Part shown: positions 32,419-41,015 of the stretch, one piece after another
Layout: every line of letters begins with the position of its first letter
Position numbering within the stretch: the stretch's first letter is position 1
Made by a program: the position numbers and the translations under genes
Origin: Xenophilus sp. L33
Lineage (GTDB): Bacteria > Pseudomonadota > Gammaproteobacteria > Burkholderiales > Burkholderiaceae_C
Assembly (NCBI RefSeq): GCF_009765735.1
Contig: NZ_LMUW01000020.1
Location: forward strand, 1-64,000
Length of the DNA stretch: 64,000 bases
Direction: 5' to 3'
The notes under the pieces: model-generated
Seen by the model: the letters and a program-made list of their open reading frames with translations, nothing else
Databases searched by the model: none
Told to the model about the DNA's origin: nothing

Positions 32419-33371
32419 GCGATGTACCGGCCGCATTCGACGTCGCGCTGTTCGGCGAGGCGATGCTGCTGCTGGTGGCCGACCGGCCCGGGCCGATCGA
32501 AGACGCCACCTCGTTCCACAAGCGCACCGCCGGCGCCGAGACCAACGTGGCGATCGGGCTGGCGCGGCTCGGCCTGAAGGTCGGCTGGGCCAGCCGGCTC
32601 GGCACCGACTCGATGGGCCGCGCGCTGCTGGCCACCATGCGCGCCGAAGGCATCGACTGCTCGCACGTGATCTGCGACGCCGGCCAGCGCACCGGCTTCC
32701 AGTTCAAGGGCCGCGTGCTCGACGGCAGCGACCCGCCGGTGGAATACCACCGCAAGGGCTCGGCCGCCAGCCACATGGGCCCGGCCGACATCGACGAGGC
32801 GTGGTTGCGCTCGGCGCGCCATCTGCATGCCACCGGCGTCTTCGCGGCGATCTCGGCGACCAGCCTGCAGGCGGCCATCCGCACGATGGACCTCATGCGC
32901 GGGGCGGGCCGCACGATCTCCTTCGACCCGAACCTGCGGCCGACCTTGTGGTCCTCGCCGGACGTCATGCGCGACACGCTCAACGACCTGGCGGCGCGCG
33001 CCGACTGGGTGCTGCCGGGCATGGAGGAAGGGCTCTTCCTCACCGGCCATTCGACGCCCGAAGGCGTCGCCCGCTTCTACCGCGAGCGCGGCGCCAGGCT
33101 GGTGGTCGTCAAGCTCGGTGCCGAGGGCGCCTACTTCGACAGCGACAGTGCGGGCACCGGCCGCATCGAAGGCTTCCCGGTGGCCGAGGTGATCGACACG
33201 GTCGGCGCCGGCGACGGCTTCGCGGCCGGCCTGGTGAGCGCCCTGCTCGAAGGCCGCAGCGTGCCCGACGCAGTTCGGCGCGGCGCCTGGATCGGTGCCC
33301 GCGCGGTGCAGGTGCTGGGCGATACCGAAGGCCTGCCGACGCGGGCCCAACTCGAGGAGGCCGGACTGTGA
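32415..33371 (+). CDS. PfkB-family sugar kinase, probable 2-keto-3-deoxygluconate kinase
   Basis: A 318-residue ribokinase-fold kinase. The N-terminal GEAMLLLVADRPGPIEDA and FHKRTAGAETNVAIGLARLG match KdgK, and the C-terminal DTVGAGDGFAAGLVSALLEG carries the catalytic Asp and anion hole. The family member KdgK phosphorylates 2-keto-3-deoxygluconate for Entner-Doudoroff-type cleavage. A different acidic or keto sugar is possible. It is coupled to its neighbours on both sides by ATGA and GTGA overlaps. Confidence 0.85.
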   Translation: MSDVPAAFDVALFGEAMLLLVADRPGPIEDATSFHKRTAGAETNVAIGLARLGLKVGWASRLGTDSMGRALLATMRAEGIDCSHVICDAGQRTGFQFKGRVLDGSDPPVEYHRKGSAASHMGPADIDEAWLRSARHLHATGVFAAISATSLQAAIRTMDLMRGAGRTISFDPNLRPTLWSSPDVMRDTLNDLAARADWVLPGMEEGLFLTGHSTPEGVARFYRERGARLVVVKLGAEGAYFDSDSAGTGRIEGFPVAEVIDTVGAGDGFAAGLVSALLEGRSVPDAVRRGAWIGARAVQVLGDTEGLPTRAQLEEAGL

Positions 33372-34360
33372 CCGACACCCGCAAGAACGTGCTCGTGTTC
33401 CGCGAGCTGCCCGACGACCAGCTGGCGCGCCTGCGCGCGGCGCACGAGGTGACCGTCGCCAATCCGAAGCTGCCGGAGCAGCTCGCTGCCTTCGATGCCG
33501 CGCTGCCACTGGCGCAAGGGCTGATCGGTTCCAGCTACCCGATCGACGATGCGCTGCTGGCGCGGGCGCCGCAGCTGGAGGTGGTGTCCAGCGTCTCGGT
33601 CGGCGTCGACAACTACGCGCTGTCGGCGCTGCATGCGCGCGGCATCCTGCTGTGCCACACGCCCGGCGTGCTGGACGAGACGGTGGCCGACACCGTCTTC
33701 GCGCTGCTGCTGGCGACCGCACGGCGGCTGGTCGAACTGTCGACGCTGGTGCGCGACGGCGGCTGGACGAAGAACATCGAGGACGACCGCTTCGGCGTCG
33801 ACGTCCACGGCAAGACGCTGGGCCTGCTCGGCTTCGGCCGCATCGGCCAGGCGATCGCGCGCCGCGCCGCGCTCGGCTTCGGCATGCCGGTGCTCTATCA
33901 CGCGCGCCATGCGGTCGACTTGTCGAGCCATGCGCCCGAGCTGCAGGGCAAGGCCGTGCACACGCCGCTCGACGACCTGCTCGGCCGCGCCGACTTCGTG
34001 GTCGCGATGCTGCCGCTGTCGGACAGCACGCGAGGGCTGGTCGATGCGAAGCTGTTCGCCGCGATGAAGCCGGGCGCGATCTTCGTCAACGGCGGCCGCG
34101 GCGCCACGGTGCGCGAAGACGACCTGCTGGCCGCGCTCGACGGCGGCCGGCTGCGCGCCGCCGGCCTCGACGTCTTCGCCCGCGAGCCGCTGCCGATGGA
34201 CTCGCCCTTGCGCACGCACGCGCGCGTGACGCCGCTGCCGCACATCGGCTCGGCCACGCACGAGACCCGCCACGCGATGGCCGAGCTGGCCACCACCAAC
34301 CTGCTGCAGGCGCTGGCCGGTCAGCGGCCGACGGCGGTCTACGACACCGCCTGGGCCTGA
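33368..34360 (+). CDS. D-2-hydroxyacid dehydrogenase, 2-ketogluconate/glyoxylate reductase type (GhrB-like)
   Basis: A 330-residue NAD(P)H-dependent oxidoreductase. The Rossmann motif GKTLGLLGFGRIGQAIA and the catalytic Arg in VNGGRGATV, the Glu region and His in PHIGSATHETR define the D-2-hydroxyacid dehydrogenase family. GhrB/TkrA members reduce 2-ketogluconate, glyoxylate and hydroxypyruvate. The start is GTG at 33368, overlapping the kinase stop (GTGA). Context points to a 2-keto sugar acid substrate. Confidence 0.9.
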   Translation: MTDTRKNVLVFRELPDDQLARLRAAHEVTVANPKLPEQLAAFDAALPLAQGLIGSSYPIDDALLARAPQLEVVSSVSVGVDNYALSALHARGILLCHTPGVLDETVADTVFALLLATARRLVELSTLVRDGGWTKNIEDDRFGVDVHGKTLGLLGFGRIGQAIARRAALGFGMPVLYHARHAVDLSSHAPELQGKAVHTPLDDLLGRADFVVAMLPLSDSTRGLVDAKLFAAMKPGAIFVNGGRGATVREDDLLAALDGGRLRAAGLDVFAREPLPMDSPLRTHARVTPLPHIGSATHETRHAMAELATTNLLQALAGQRPTAVYDTAWA

Positions 34361-34370
34361 AGGCGCGTCG

Positions 34371-35390
34371 ATGCAGCGCAGCGGCCGGGCCACCATCGCC
34401 GACGTGGCCGAGGCCGCCGGCGTGTCGAAGGCGACGGTCTCGCGCTTCCTCAACCATCGCGAGCGATTGCTGAGCCCGGACATCGCGTCCCGGGTCGAGG
34501 CCGCGGTGGCGCAACTCGACTACACGCCGAACCCGATGGCGCGCGCGCTGAGCCACGGCCGCTCGCGGCTGATCGGGCTGATCGTGGCCGACATCGCCAA
34601 CCCCTATTCGGTGGCCGTGCTGCGCGGCGCCGAGGAAGCCTGCCAGGCCGCCGGCTACCTGGTGATGCTGTTCAACCTCGGCAACGACGCCGGCCGCGAG
34701 CGCGAGGCGATCGATGCGTTGGCCGGCTACCAGGTCGACGGCTTCATCCTCAACACGCTCGGCCGCGGCACCGCGCTGGCCGATGCCGAGGCCCTGCACG
34801 GCAAGCCGGCGGTGCTGGTCGACCGCCGCCACGCCGGCATGCACACCGACTTCGTCGCGCTCGACAACCTGGCGGCGATGCGCGCGGCCTGCGGCCACCT
34901 GGTCGAAGGCGGCCATCGCGAGCTGCTCTACATCACGGAGCCGACCCGGGGCGTGAGTTCGCGGCGCGAGCGCACCGCGGCCTTCGGCGCCTGCCTGAAG
35001 GCGGTGGACGTGACCGGCGAGGTCTTCGAGAGTGCGCTCGGCGACAGCGATGCACTCGACGCCGCCTTGCTCGCGCTGCGCCGGCGCGCGCGGCGCGGCC
35101 GGCGCGCGGCGGTGCTGGCGGGCAACGCCGTGGTCACCCTGCGGGTGGCTGCGGCGATGCAGCGCCTGGGCCTTCGCTTCGGCGAGGACCTCGGCTTCGT
35201 CGGCTTCGACGATCCCGAATGGGCACCGCTGATCGGCCCGGGATTGAGCACGATCGCGCAGCCGACCGATGCGATCGGCCGCACCGCCGCCACCTGCCTG
35301 ATCGAGCGGCTGCGCGGCCTGGAAGGGCCGCCGCGGCAGTTGCTGCTGCCGGGTGCGTTGCAGGTGCGCGGTTCGTCGCTCGGCGGTTGA
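34371..35390 (+). CDS. LacI family transcriptional regulator
   Basis: A 339-residue LacI/GalR repressor. The N-terminal helix-turn-helix and hinge (TIADVAEAAGVSKATVSRFLN; SPDIASRVEAAVAQLDYTPN) are followed by a periplasmic-binding-type effector domain (SRLIGLIVADIANPYSVAVLRGAE, GFVGFDDPEWA). It begins 10 bases after the dehydrogenase gene and is probably part of the operon. It would therefore control itself through the palindrome at 28652 (inference). Confidence 0.94.
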   Translation: MQRSGRATIADVAEAAGVSKATVSRFLNHRERLLSPDIASRVEAAVAQLDYTPNPMARALSHGRSRLIGLIVADIANPYSVAVLRGAEEACQAAGYLVMLFNLGNDAGREREAIDALAGYQVDGFILNTLGRGTALADAEALHGKPAVLVDRRHAGMHTDFVALDNLAAMRAACGHLVEGGHRELLYITEPTRGVSSRRERTAAFGACLKAVDVTGEVFESALGDSDALDAALLALRRRARRGRRAAVLAGNAVVTLRVAAAMQRLGLRFGEDLGFVGFDDPEWAPLIGPGLSTIAQPTDAIGRTAATCLIERLRGLEGPPRQLLLPGALQVRGSSLGG

Positions 35391-35416
35391 TCGGGCTTTT
35401 CACGACATCCGACGAG

Positions 35417-35445
35417 CCTACCAGGACGAAACCTTTCGTCGTAGG
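35417..35445. repeat. Imperfect inverted repeat after the LacI gene
   Basis: CCTAC and GTAGG flank an inner pair GACGAAA/TTTCGTC around a two-base centre; the left arm carries three extra bases (CAG). It lies 27 bases past the LacI stop and 96 bases before the PhnD-rhodanese gene. It could be an operator or part of a terminator; there is no T-run. Confidence 0.4.
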
Positions 35446-35540
35446 CGAATCGCGCGTGTCGTTTCGGCACGCTGAATTGCCTTTGGAATGTGGCAGGCGG
35501 TCTGTAACATGTTGAAACTTCTACGGCCCGCGAGCGCTCC

Positions 35541-36752
35541 ATGCCCTATTTCGTCCGCCTTCAGCGATCTTCTCGCCGCCTCGCCGTCATGGCTTCGTTG
35601 CTCGCCGGCATGGCGGGGGCGCAGGCCGACGTCACCGTGCTGGTGAATCCCGGCGACCAGGGCGAGCAGTCGCGCAGCGTCGTGATGGCGAACTGGAAAT
35701 CGGCGGTCGAGCAGGGCTTGCGCAAGCAACACGTCTCGGATTTCTCGACCAGCCCGATCTCGCCCTTCGACATGACGGCCGACCTGAGCGCGGTGCGCGC
35801 ACGTGTGCCCGACGTGGTGGTCGGCCCGTCGCACCTGATCGGCTCGGCGGTGCGCTACGGCTACACGCCGGTGGTGATGGTCGAGCAGCCTTCGCGCGCG
35901 GTGCTGGTGACCACGACCGCCAGCAACATCGGCTCCTTCGAGCAGGCGGCCGGCAAGCGCCTCGGCCTGCCGGAGCAGGACAGCCTGGTCACCTATCTGA
36001 TCCGCGGCGAGGCCACCGCCGCCAACACCACGCTCAAGCGCCACTTCGCATCGGTCTACGAGACCCGCTTCCAGGACGCGCTGCTGATCTGCCTGCAACT
36101 GCGGCGCTGCGACGTGGTCGCGGTGGAACGCGTGGTCTTCGAACGCTGGCAGGCGGCCGGCAATCCGGTGAAGGTGATCATGGAATCGCGCGAGGCGCCC
36201 GGCATGAGCGTCGCGGTCAAGGACGACCTGAAGCTCAACATCGACGGCCTGCGCGCATCGATCGGCGAGGCGATGCCCAATGCGGTCGGCGCGAAGCCGG
36301 TGGCAGCGGCGCGCGACAGCTTCACCTACGTGTCCACGCTCGGCTACTTCACGCCGCGCGCGCTCGCAGGGGCCAAGGTGGTCGATGCGAAGACGGTCGC
36401 GGCGCTGCTGCAGGCCAGGCAGGGCCGCTACATCGACACCCGCAACGACCTCGAATTCAACGAGGGCCACGTGCCCGGCGCGACGCTGGTGCCCTATGTC
36501 GAGAAGTCGAGCAAGGACCCCGACTTCGACGCCGCCGTCGACCAGTTCGCGGTCGCGCGGCTCGGGCCCGACAAGAACGCCTTGCTGGTCTTCGGCTGCA
36601 ACGGCCCCGAATGCTGGAAGAGCCACAAGGCCAGCATCGCGGCGATGAAGGCCGGCTACACCAACGTCGACTGGTTCCGCGGCGGCGTGCCCGAATGGCG
36701 CGCGGCCGGCTTGCCGATCGAGACGGGCGGCGCGGTGGCAGCCAACCCCTGA
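35541..36752 (+). CDS. Exported PhnD-like binding domain fused to a rhodanese domain
   Basis: A 403-residue exported protein. After a signal peptide (about 1-29), residues 30-260 form a phosphonate/phosphate-type (PhnD) binding domain (DVVVGPSHLIGSAVRYGYTPVV, TRFQDALLICLQLRRCDVVAVE). Residues 280-395 form a rhodanese domain (YIDTRNDLEFNEGHVPGATLVPY, GVPEWRAAGLPI). The active-site loop FGCNGPECWKS has Cys353 at the catalytic position and a second Cys358 before Trp. It is followed by a sulfite-dehydrogenase-like enzyme and a cytochrome, so periplasmic sulfur transfer or oxidation is likely (inference). Confidence 0.85.
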   Translation: MPYFVRLQRSSRRLAVMASLLAGMAGAQADVTVLVNPGDQGEQSRSVVMANWKSAVEQGLRKQHVSDFSTSPISPFDMTADLSAVRARVPDVVVGPSHLIGSAVRYGYTPVVMVEQPSRAVLVTTTASNIGSFEQAAGKRLGLPEQDSLVTYLIRGEATAANTTLKRHFASVYETRFQDALLICLQLRRCDVVAVERVVFERWQAAGNPVKVIMESREAPGMSVAVKDDLKLNIDGLRASIGEAMPNAVGAKPVAAARDSFTYVSTLGYFTPRALAGAKVVDAKTVAALLQARQGRYIDTRNDLEFNEGHVPGATLVPYVEKSSKDPDFDAAVDQFAVARLGPDKNALLVFGCNGPECWKSHKASIAAMKAGYTNVDWFRGGVPEWRAAGLPIETGGAVAANP

Positions 36753-36794
36753 GCCCGTGCCGCAGCCCTTTCCTTCACTCTCGCCCTCGATCGA

Positions 36795-37997
36795 ATGACA
36801 CCTCAACTCGCAGTCAATTCCGTGCGCCGCGCCATGCTGGGCGCGTCGGCCTCCGCCGCCGCGCTGGTCGGCCTCGGCAGCTGGAAGTCCGCCTTCGCGC
36901 AGGACGCGCGGCCCTTGCCCGGCTATGCCGCGTGGAAGGACGCCGGCTCGATGATCGTGCACAGCCCCAACACGATCGAGCTGCGTCGCGGCGCGATGGG
37001 CGACGGCGCGATCACGCCGGCGCGGCAGCTCTACGTGCGCAACAACCTCACGCCGCCGAGTGCCGACATCCTGAAGGACAGCGACGCCTGGACCGTACAG
37101 GTCGACGGCGTGCGCCGGCCGCGCGCCTTCACGCTGGCCGAGCTGCGGGGCATGTCGACCGAGACCGTGACCATGGTCCTGCAGTGCAGCGGCAACGGCC
37201 GAGGCATGTTCCCCTCCAAGCCGGCCGGCACGCCGTGGCAGGTCGGCGCGGCGGGCTGCGTGATGTGGACCGGCGTGCCGCTGCGCGAGCTGGTGCGTGC
37301 GCTCGGCGGTGCGGATGCCGAGGCGAAGTTCCTCACCGGCACCGGCGGCGAAGTGATTCCCGCGGGCATCGACCCCAGGACGCGGGTCGAGCGCAGCGTG
37401 CCGATCGCCGCCCTGTCCGACGCGTTGCTGGCCTGGGAGCTGAACGGCCAGCCGATCCCGCTGGCGCACGGCGGCCCGGTACGCCTGGTGGTGCCTGGCT
37501 TTACCGGTGTGAACAGCGTGAAGTACGTCAAGCGCATCGCGTTGACGGCGGACGAATCGGATTCGTCGATCCAGCAGACCGACTACCGCATGAGCGCGCC
37601 GGATGCGAAGGCGATGAATCCGGCGGACCCTTCGGTGTGGCAGATGCCGCCGAAGTCGTGGATCAATTCGCCGCTGCCCGAAGGCGGCGGCTTGCGCGCC
37701 GGCGCGGTGACGATCAAGGGCGTCGCCTTCGGCGGAACCAACGCGGTGCGGCAGGTCGAGGTGTCGACCGACGGCGGCGCCAGCTGGAAGGTGGCCACGC
37801 TGGTCGGCCCCGACCTGGGCCGCTTCGCCTGGCGCGAGTTCGCGGCGACCGTCGACCTGGCCGCGGGCAGCCACCAGCTGGCCAGCCGGGTGACCGACGT
37901 CAAGGGCCGCACGCAGCCCGAAGCGCGTGTCGAGAACAAGGCGGGCTACCTCAACACCAGTTGGCGCGACCACGCGGTGACTGTGACGGTCGCATGA
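36795..37997 (+). CDS. Sulfite dehydrogenase-like molybdopterin oxidoreductase (SorA/SoxC family)
   Basis: A 400-residue periplasmic molybdoenzyme. The N-terminus has a Tat-type twin Arg (Arg11-Arg12 in NSVRRAMLGAS) and a hydrophobic stretch ending AFAQ. The Moco domain has the molybdenum-binding Cys131 in LQCSGNGRGMFP and GGPVRLVVPGFTGVNSVKYVKRI. A C-terminal Mo-co dimerisation domain follows (about 285-400, VEVSTDGGASWK). Known relatives oxidise sulfite to sulfate and pass electrons to cytochrome c, which the next gene supplies. Confidence 0.9.
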   Translation: MTPQLAVNSVRRAMLGASASAAALVGLGSWKSAFAQDARPLPGYAAWKDAGSMIVHSPNTIELRRGAMGDGAITPARQLYVRNNLTPPSADILKDSDAWTVQVDGVRRPRAFTLAELRGMSTETVTMVLQCSGNGRGMFPSKPAGTPWQVGAAGCVMWTGVPLRELVRALGGADAEAKFLTGTGGEVIPAGIDPRTRVERSVPIAALSDALLAWELNGQPIPLAHGGPVRLVVPGFTGVNSVKYVKRIALTADESDSSIQQTDYRMSAPDAKAMNPADPSVWQMPPKSWINSPLPEGGGLRAGAVTIKGVAFGGTNAVRQVEVSTDGGASWKVATLVGPDLGRFAWREFAATVDLAAGSHQLASRVTDVKGRTQPEARVENKAGYLNTSWRDHAVTVTVA

Positions 37998-38323
37998 GCC
38001 TCAGGGCCGCGGCATTGCTCGCCTGCGCCTTGTCTTGCGCGGCCGGGTGTGCGGCAGAGGAGCCTGCGATCGCGCAGGGACGTGAGCTGTTCGTCCATGG
38101 CGTCGCGCCGCTTCCGGCCTGCGCGCTGTGCCACACGCTGAAGGACGCCGGTGCCAGCGGCCAGATCGGGCCCAACCTCGACGACCTCAGGCCCGACGCG
38201 GGCCGGGTGGCGCAGGTGATCCGCAGCGGCATGGGACCGATGCCGGCCTTCACCGCGCTCACCGACGAACAGGTGACGACGCTGGCGCGCTACGTGTCGA
38301 CGGTCACGCAGGCCAAGCCTTGA
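37994..38323 (+). CDS. Exported c-type cytochrome (SorB-like)
   Basis: A 109-residue monohaem cytochrome c with a signal peptide (possibly lipoprotein-type, SCAAGC) and the haem motif CALCH (43-47). A likely Met axial ligand is in GMGPMPAF. The ATG overlaps the stop of the molybdoenzyme gene (ATGA), so it is almost certainly the electron acceptor of that enzyme. It is convergent with the CoA transferase gene across 10 bases. Confidence 0.92.
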   Translation: MSLRAAALLACALSCAAGCAAEEPAIAQGRELFVHGVAPLPACALCHTLKDAGASGQIGPNLDDLRPDAGRVAQVIRSGMGPMPAFTALTDEQVTTLARYVSTVTQAKP

Positions 38324-38333
38324 GCGCCGGCGT

Positions 38334-40922
38334 TCAGATCACGCCGTCGGCCGCCAGCGCGCGGATCGCCGCGCTCGAATAGCCCAGCAGCTCGCCGAGG
38401 ATCGCCTCGTTGTCCTCCCCGTACATCGGCGCGCCGCGGTCCGGCAGGCCGCCCATGTGCGCCGGCGTGCGCGACAGGCGAAAGGGCATCTCGGCGACCG
38501 GCCAGGTGCCGATGCGCGGTGCGCTCACCTCGGTGAGCCACTGCTGCTGGCGCAGTTGCGGGTCGTGGTCGCAGCGGTCCTCGGCGGTCTGGCAGACGCC
38601 GGCCGCGACGCCGGCGGCCTGCAGCAGCGCCATGCAGGCGTAGGCCTCCTGCGTGGCGGTCCACGCCTGCACCAGCGGATCGAGTTCGTCCTGGTGGCGG
38701 ATACGGGCGGAGAGCGTCGCGAATCGCGGGTCGCTGCCGAGCGCGGTGAGGCCGCTGGCGCGCAGGAAGCCGGCCCAGTCGTCCTCGCCGAAGCAGGCGA
38801 TCGCGATCCAGCGGTCGGTGCCCCGGCAGCGGTAGGCGCCGTGCGGCGCGGCCGGCACGTAGGGCGAGCGGTTGCCGGTGCGGTGCCAGGCGCGACGCTG
38901 GAGCGCCCACTCGAGGCCGTTGACGCCGCACAGCATGAGGCCGCTCTCGCATTGCGAGGCATCGATCCACTGGCCTTCGCCGGTGCGGTGGCGATGGTGC
39001 AGGCCGGCCAGGATGGCCTGGGCGAAGCTGTAGGCGCCGATCCAGTCGAGGTACGAATAGCCCCAGCCGGCCGGCGGCGCCGGCTCGGGCAGGCCCGACA
39101 TCTCCGAGAGGCCGGTGAAGGCCGCGGCGATCGGCCCGACGGTGCGCATGCGGCCGTAGGCGCCGTGCGCGCCCATGCCCGATTGCTGCACGTAGACGAT
39201 ATCGGGCTTGATCGCCTTCATGTCCGCGTAGCCCAGGCCCCAGCAGTCCATCACGCCCGGCGAGAAGCCTTCGGCGACCACGTCGCTGACGGCCACCAGC
39301 CGGCGCGCGATCTCGAGCCCGCGCGGGTCGCGGATGTTGAGCGACAGGCCGCGCTTGCCGGCGTTCTTGTGGTTGAAGTGGCCGCCCATCTCGGGGCCGG
39401 GCAAGCCTGCGAGCGGGCCGGTCGCGGCGGCGCGCGCTGCCCGCCCGCCAGCCGGTGCATTGGCGCCGATGCGGGCGTCGGCATTGGCTTTCCATTCGAC
39501 CTTCAGGCAGTCGGCGCCGAGCGCGGTCGCCATGCGGGTGCCGCCGGCGGAGGCCAGGAACCAGGAGAAGTCGAGGATGCGCACACCCTGCAGCGCGAAG
39601 GGGAGGCCTCGGGCGGACAGGGCCGGGCGCGCGGTGGGTGTCGGGTCGCGCGGTTGGGCGGCGAGCTTCTCCGATGCCGTCCATGCCGCCAGCACCTCGT
39701 CGGTGTGCTCACCGAGCCGCGGCGCGCGCCGCTCGGCCCGCCAGCGCGTGCCGCTCGCCAGCCACTTGCCCGACGGATAGGGCAGGGCGCGGCCCAGTTC
39801 CGGATGCTCGATCCAGGCATGGCTGCCGCGCGCCTGCCAGTGCGGGTCGTCGAGGTTCTCGTGAGGCTTGCGCAAGGGCGCCCACATCAGGCCTTCGTCC
39901 TGCGCGGCCTTCCACGGCAGGTCGTCGAACAGGAAGCGGCGCACGTAGCGCTGCACCACCTCGAAGACGTGGGCCTTGCGCTCGTTGAAGGGCACGGCGC
40001 CCGGCACGTCGCGGGTCTTCGGGTCGCGGCCCGGGTCGGGCTCCTGCAGGTCGTGGGCCATGCCGCGCTCGCGCAGGAAGTGCAGCACCCGGCTCTCGTC
40101 GGCGGCGGTGACCATCCAGCCGAGGTTCCAGCGGCCGTCCTTGGTTTGCGCCAGCGGCGTGGCCGAATTCAGCACCTCGGCCGAATGGCGGCAGGTCTGG
40201 CGATGCTGGGCGGCGGCGCGCATCACCCAGTTCATCAGGTCCATCTCGGTCGAGGTCGCGACCGCGGTGTGCACCGCGCAGGACACGTCCTGGCCCTGGC
40301 CGGTCGTGTCGCGCGAGACCAGCGCGGCGAGGATGCCGACCAGCGCCTGCTCGCTGGCGATGTGGCTGGCGTGGAAGGCCTGCGGCGCGATCGGCGGCAG
40401 GTCGTAGCGGCCGTCCGGATCGGGGTCGTAGCCGCAGTTCATCATCACGCCGCCGAGCGCCAGGTGGACGATGTCGCTGGAATTCAGGTCGCGCCACGGG
40501 CCGTCGTCGCCGAAGGGCGTAATGCGCGCGGTGATCAGCGCCGGGAAGCGCTCGCCGAGCGCCTGCAGGCCGAGGCCGGTGGCGCGTTCGAGCGCGTCGA
40601 TGCGCCCGGCGAGCAGCACGTCCGTGTGTGCCAGCAAGCGCAGCAGCGCGGCGCGGTCTTCGTCGCGTTCCAGGTCGAGCACCACCGATCGCTTGTCGCG
40701 GTTGTAGTTCCAGAAGTAGAGCGAGGCTTCGGGGTCCGGCGTGTCGTCGGCGAAGGGCCCGATGCCGCGCGAGGCGCCGCCGCCGGGCGGCTCGATCTTC
40801 ACCACGTCGGCGCCCATGCCGGCCAGCAGGAGGCCGCAGTGGTCGGCCATCGCGTCGGCCAGTTCCAGGACCCGCAGGCCCTGCAGCAGGCCGGAGGTCG
40901 CATCGTCTTCGTGTTCGTTCAT
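38334..40922 (-). CDS. Double-length class III CoA transferase (two CaiB/BaiF domains)
   Basis: An 862-residue protein with two full CaiB/BaiF domains in tandem, about 10-415 (LLQGLRVLELADAMADHCG) and 440-860 (LQGVRILDFSWFLASAGGTRMA). Typical family members have a single domain of about 400 residues. The catalytic Asp expected ten residues before the GILAAL-type helix is present in domain 2 (Asp626, YLDWIGAYSFAQAILAGL), but domain 1 has Ser186/His187 there. One active site is therefore likely. The architecture recalls the DMSP CoA-transferase/lyase DddD, but the neighbours differ. It diverges from the Bug-ligase unit. Confidence 0.88.
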   Translation of the reverse strand: MNEHEDDATSGLLQGLRVLELADAMADHCGLLLAGMGADVVKIEPPGGGASRGIGPFADDTPDPEASLYFWNYNRDKRSVVLDLERDEDRAALLRLLAHTDVLLAGRIDALERATGLGLQALGERFPALITARITPFGDDGPWRDLNSSDIVHLALGGVMMNCGYDPDPDGRYDLPPIAPQAFHASHIASEQALVGILAALVSRDTTGQGQDVSCAVHTAVATSTEMDLMNWVMRAAAQHRQTCRHSAEVLNSATPLAQTKDGRWNLGWMVTAADESRVLHFLRERGMAHDLQEPDPGRDPKTRDVPGAVPFNERKAHVFEVVQRYVRRFLFDDLPWKAAQDEGLMWAPLRKPHENLDDPHWQARGSHAWIEHPELGRALPYPSGKWLASGTRWRAERRAPRLGEHTDEVLAAWTASEKLAAQPRDPTPTARPALSARGLPFALQGVRILDFSWFLASAGGTRMATALGADCLKVEWKANADARIGANAPAGGRAARAAATGPLAGLPGPEMGGHFNHKNAGKRGLSLNIRDPRGLEIARRLVAVSDVVAEGFSPGVMDCWGLGYADMKAIKPDIVYVQQSGMGAHGAYGRMRTVGPIAAAFTGLSEMSGLPEPAPPAGWGYSYLDWIGAYSFAQAILAGLHHRHRTGEGQWIDASQCESGLMLCGVNGLEWALQRRAWHRTGNRSPYVPAAPHGAYRCRGTDRWIAIACFGEDDWAGFLRASGLTALGSDPRFATLSARIRHQDELDPLVQAWTATQEAYACMALLQAAGVAAGVCQTAEDRCDHDPQLRQQQWLTEVSAPRIGTWPVAEMPFRLSRTPAHMGGLPDRGAPMYGEDNEAILGELLGYSSAAIRALAADGVI

Positions 40923-40946
40923 CGCTCGAATCGTTCAATAGTAGAA

Positions 40947-40959
40947 TGGATGGACCAAT
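40947..40959. promoter_or_regulatory. Motif TGGwTGGrCCAAT, copy 1 (putative operator)
   Basis: TGGATGGACCAAT lies in the 93-base divergent gap between the CoA transferase and the Bug protein gene. It matches 11 of 13 bases of the motif upstream of livH (43717-43729). The core TGGnCCA is an inverted repeat, as expected of a dimeric repressor site. No regulator gene lies in this island. Confidence 0.4.
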
Positions 40960-41015
40960 TAGACTAACATTTGCCGACATTGGTGCCGGCACACGCTGGA
41001 AGGAGAGACCGAACG

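Noticed and set aside
38334-40922. Confident naming of the tandem CoA transferase as dddD
   Set aside because: Only the domain layout and single catalytic Asp agree; the usual DMSP partners (BCCT transporter, DddB/C) are absent.
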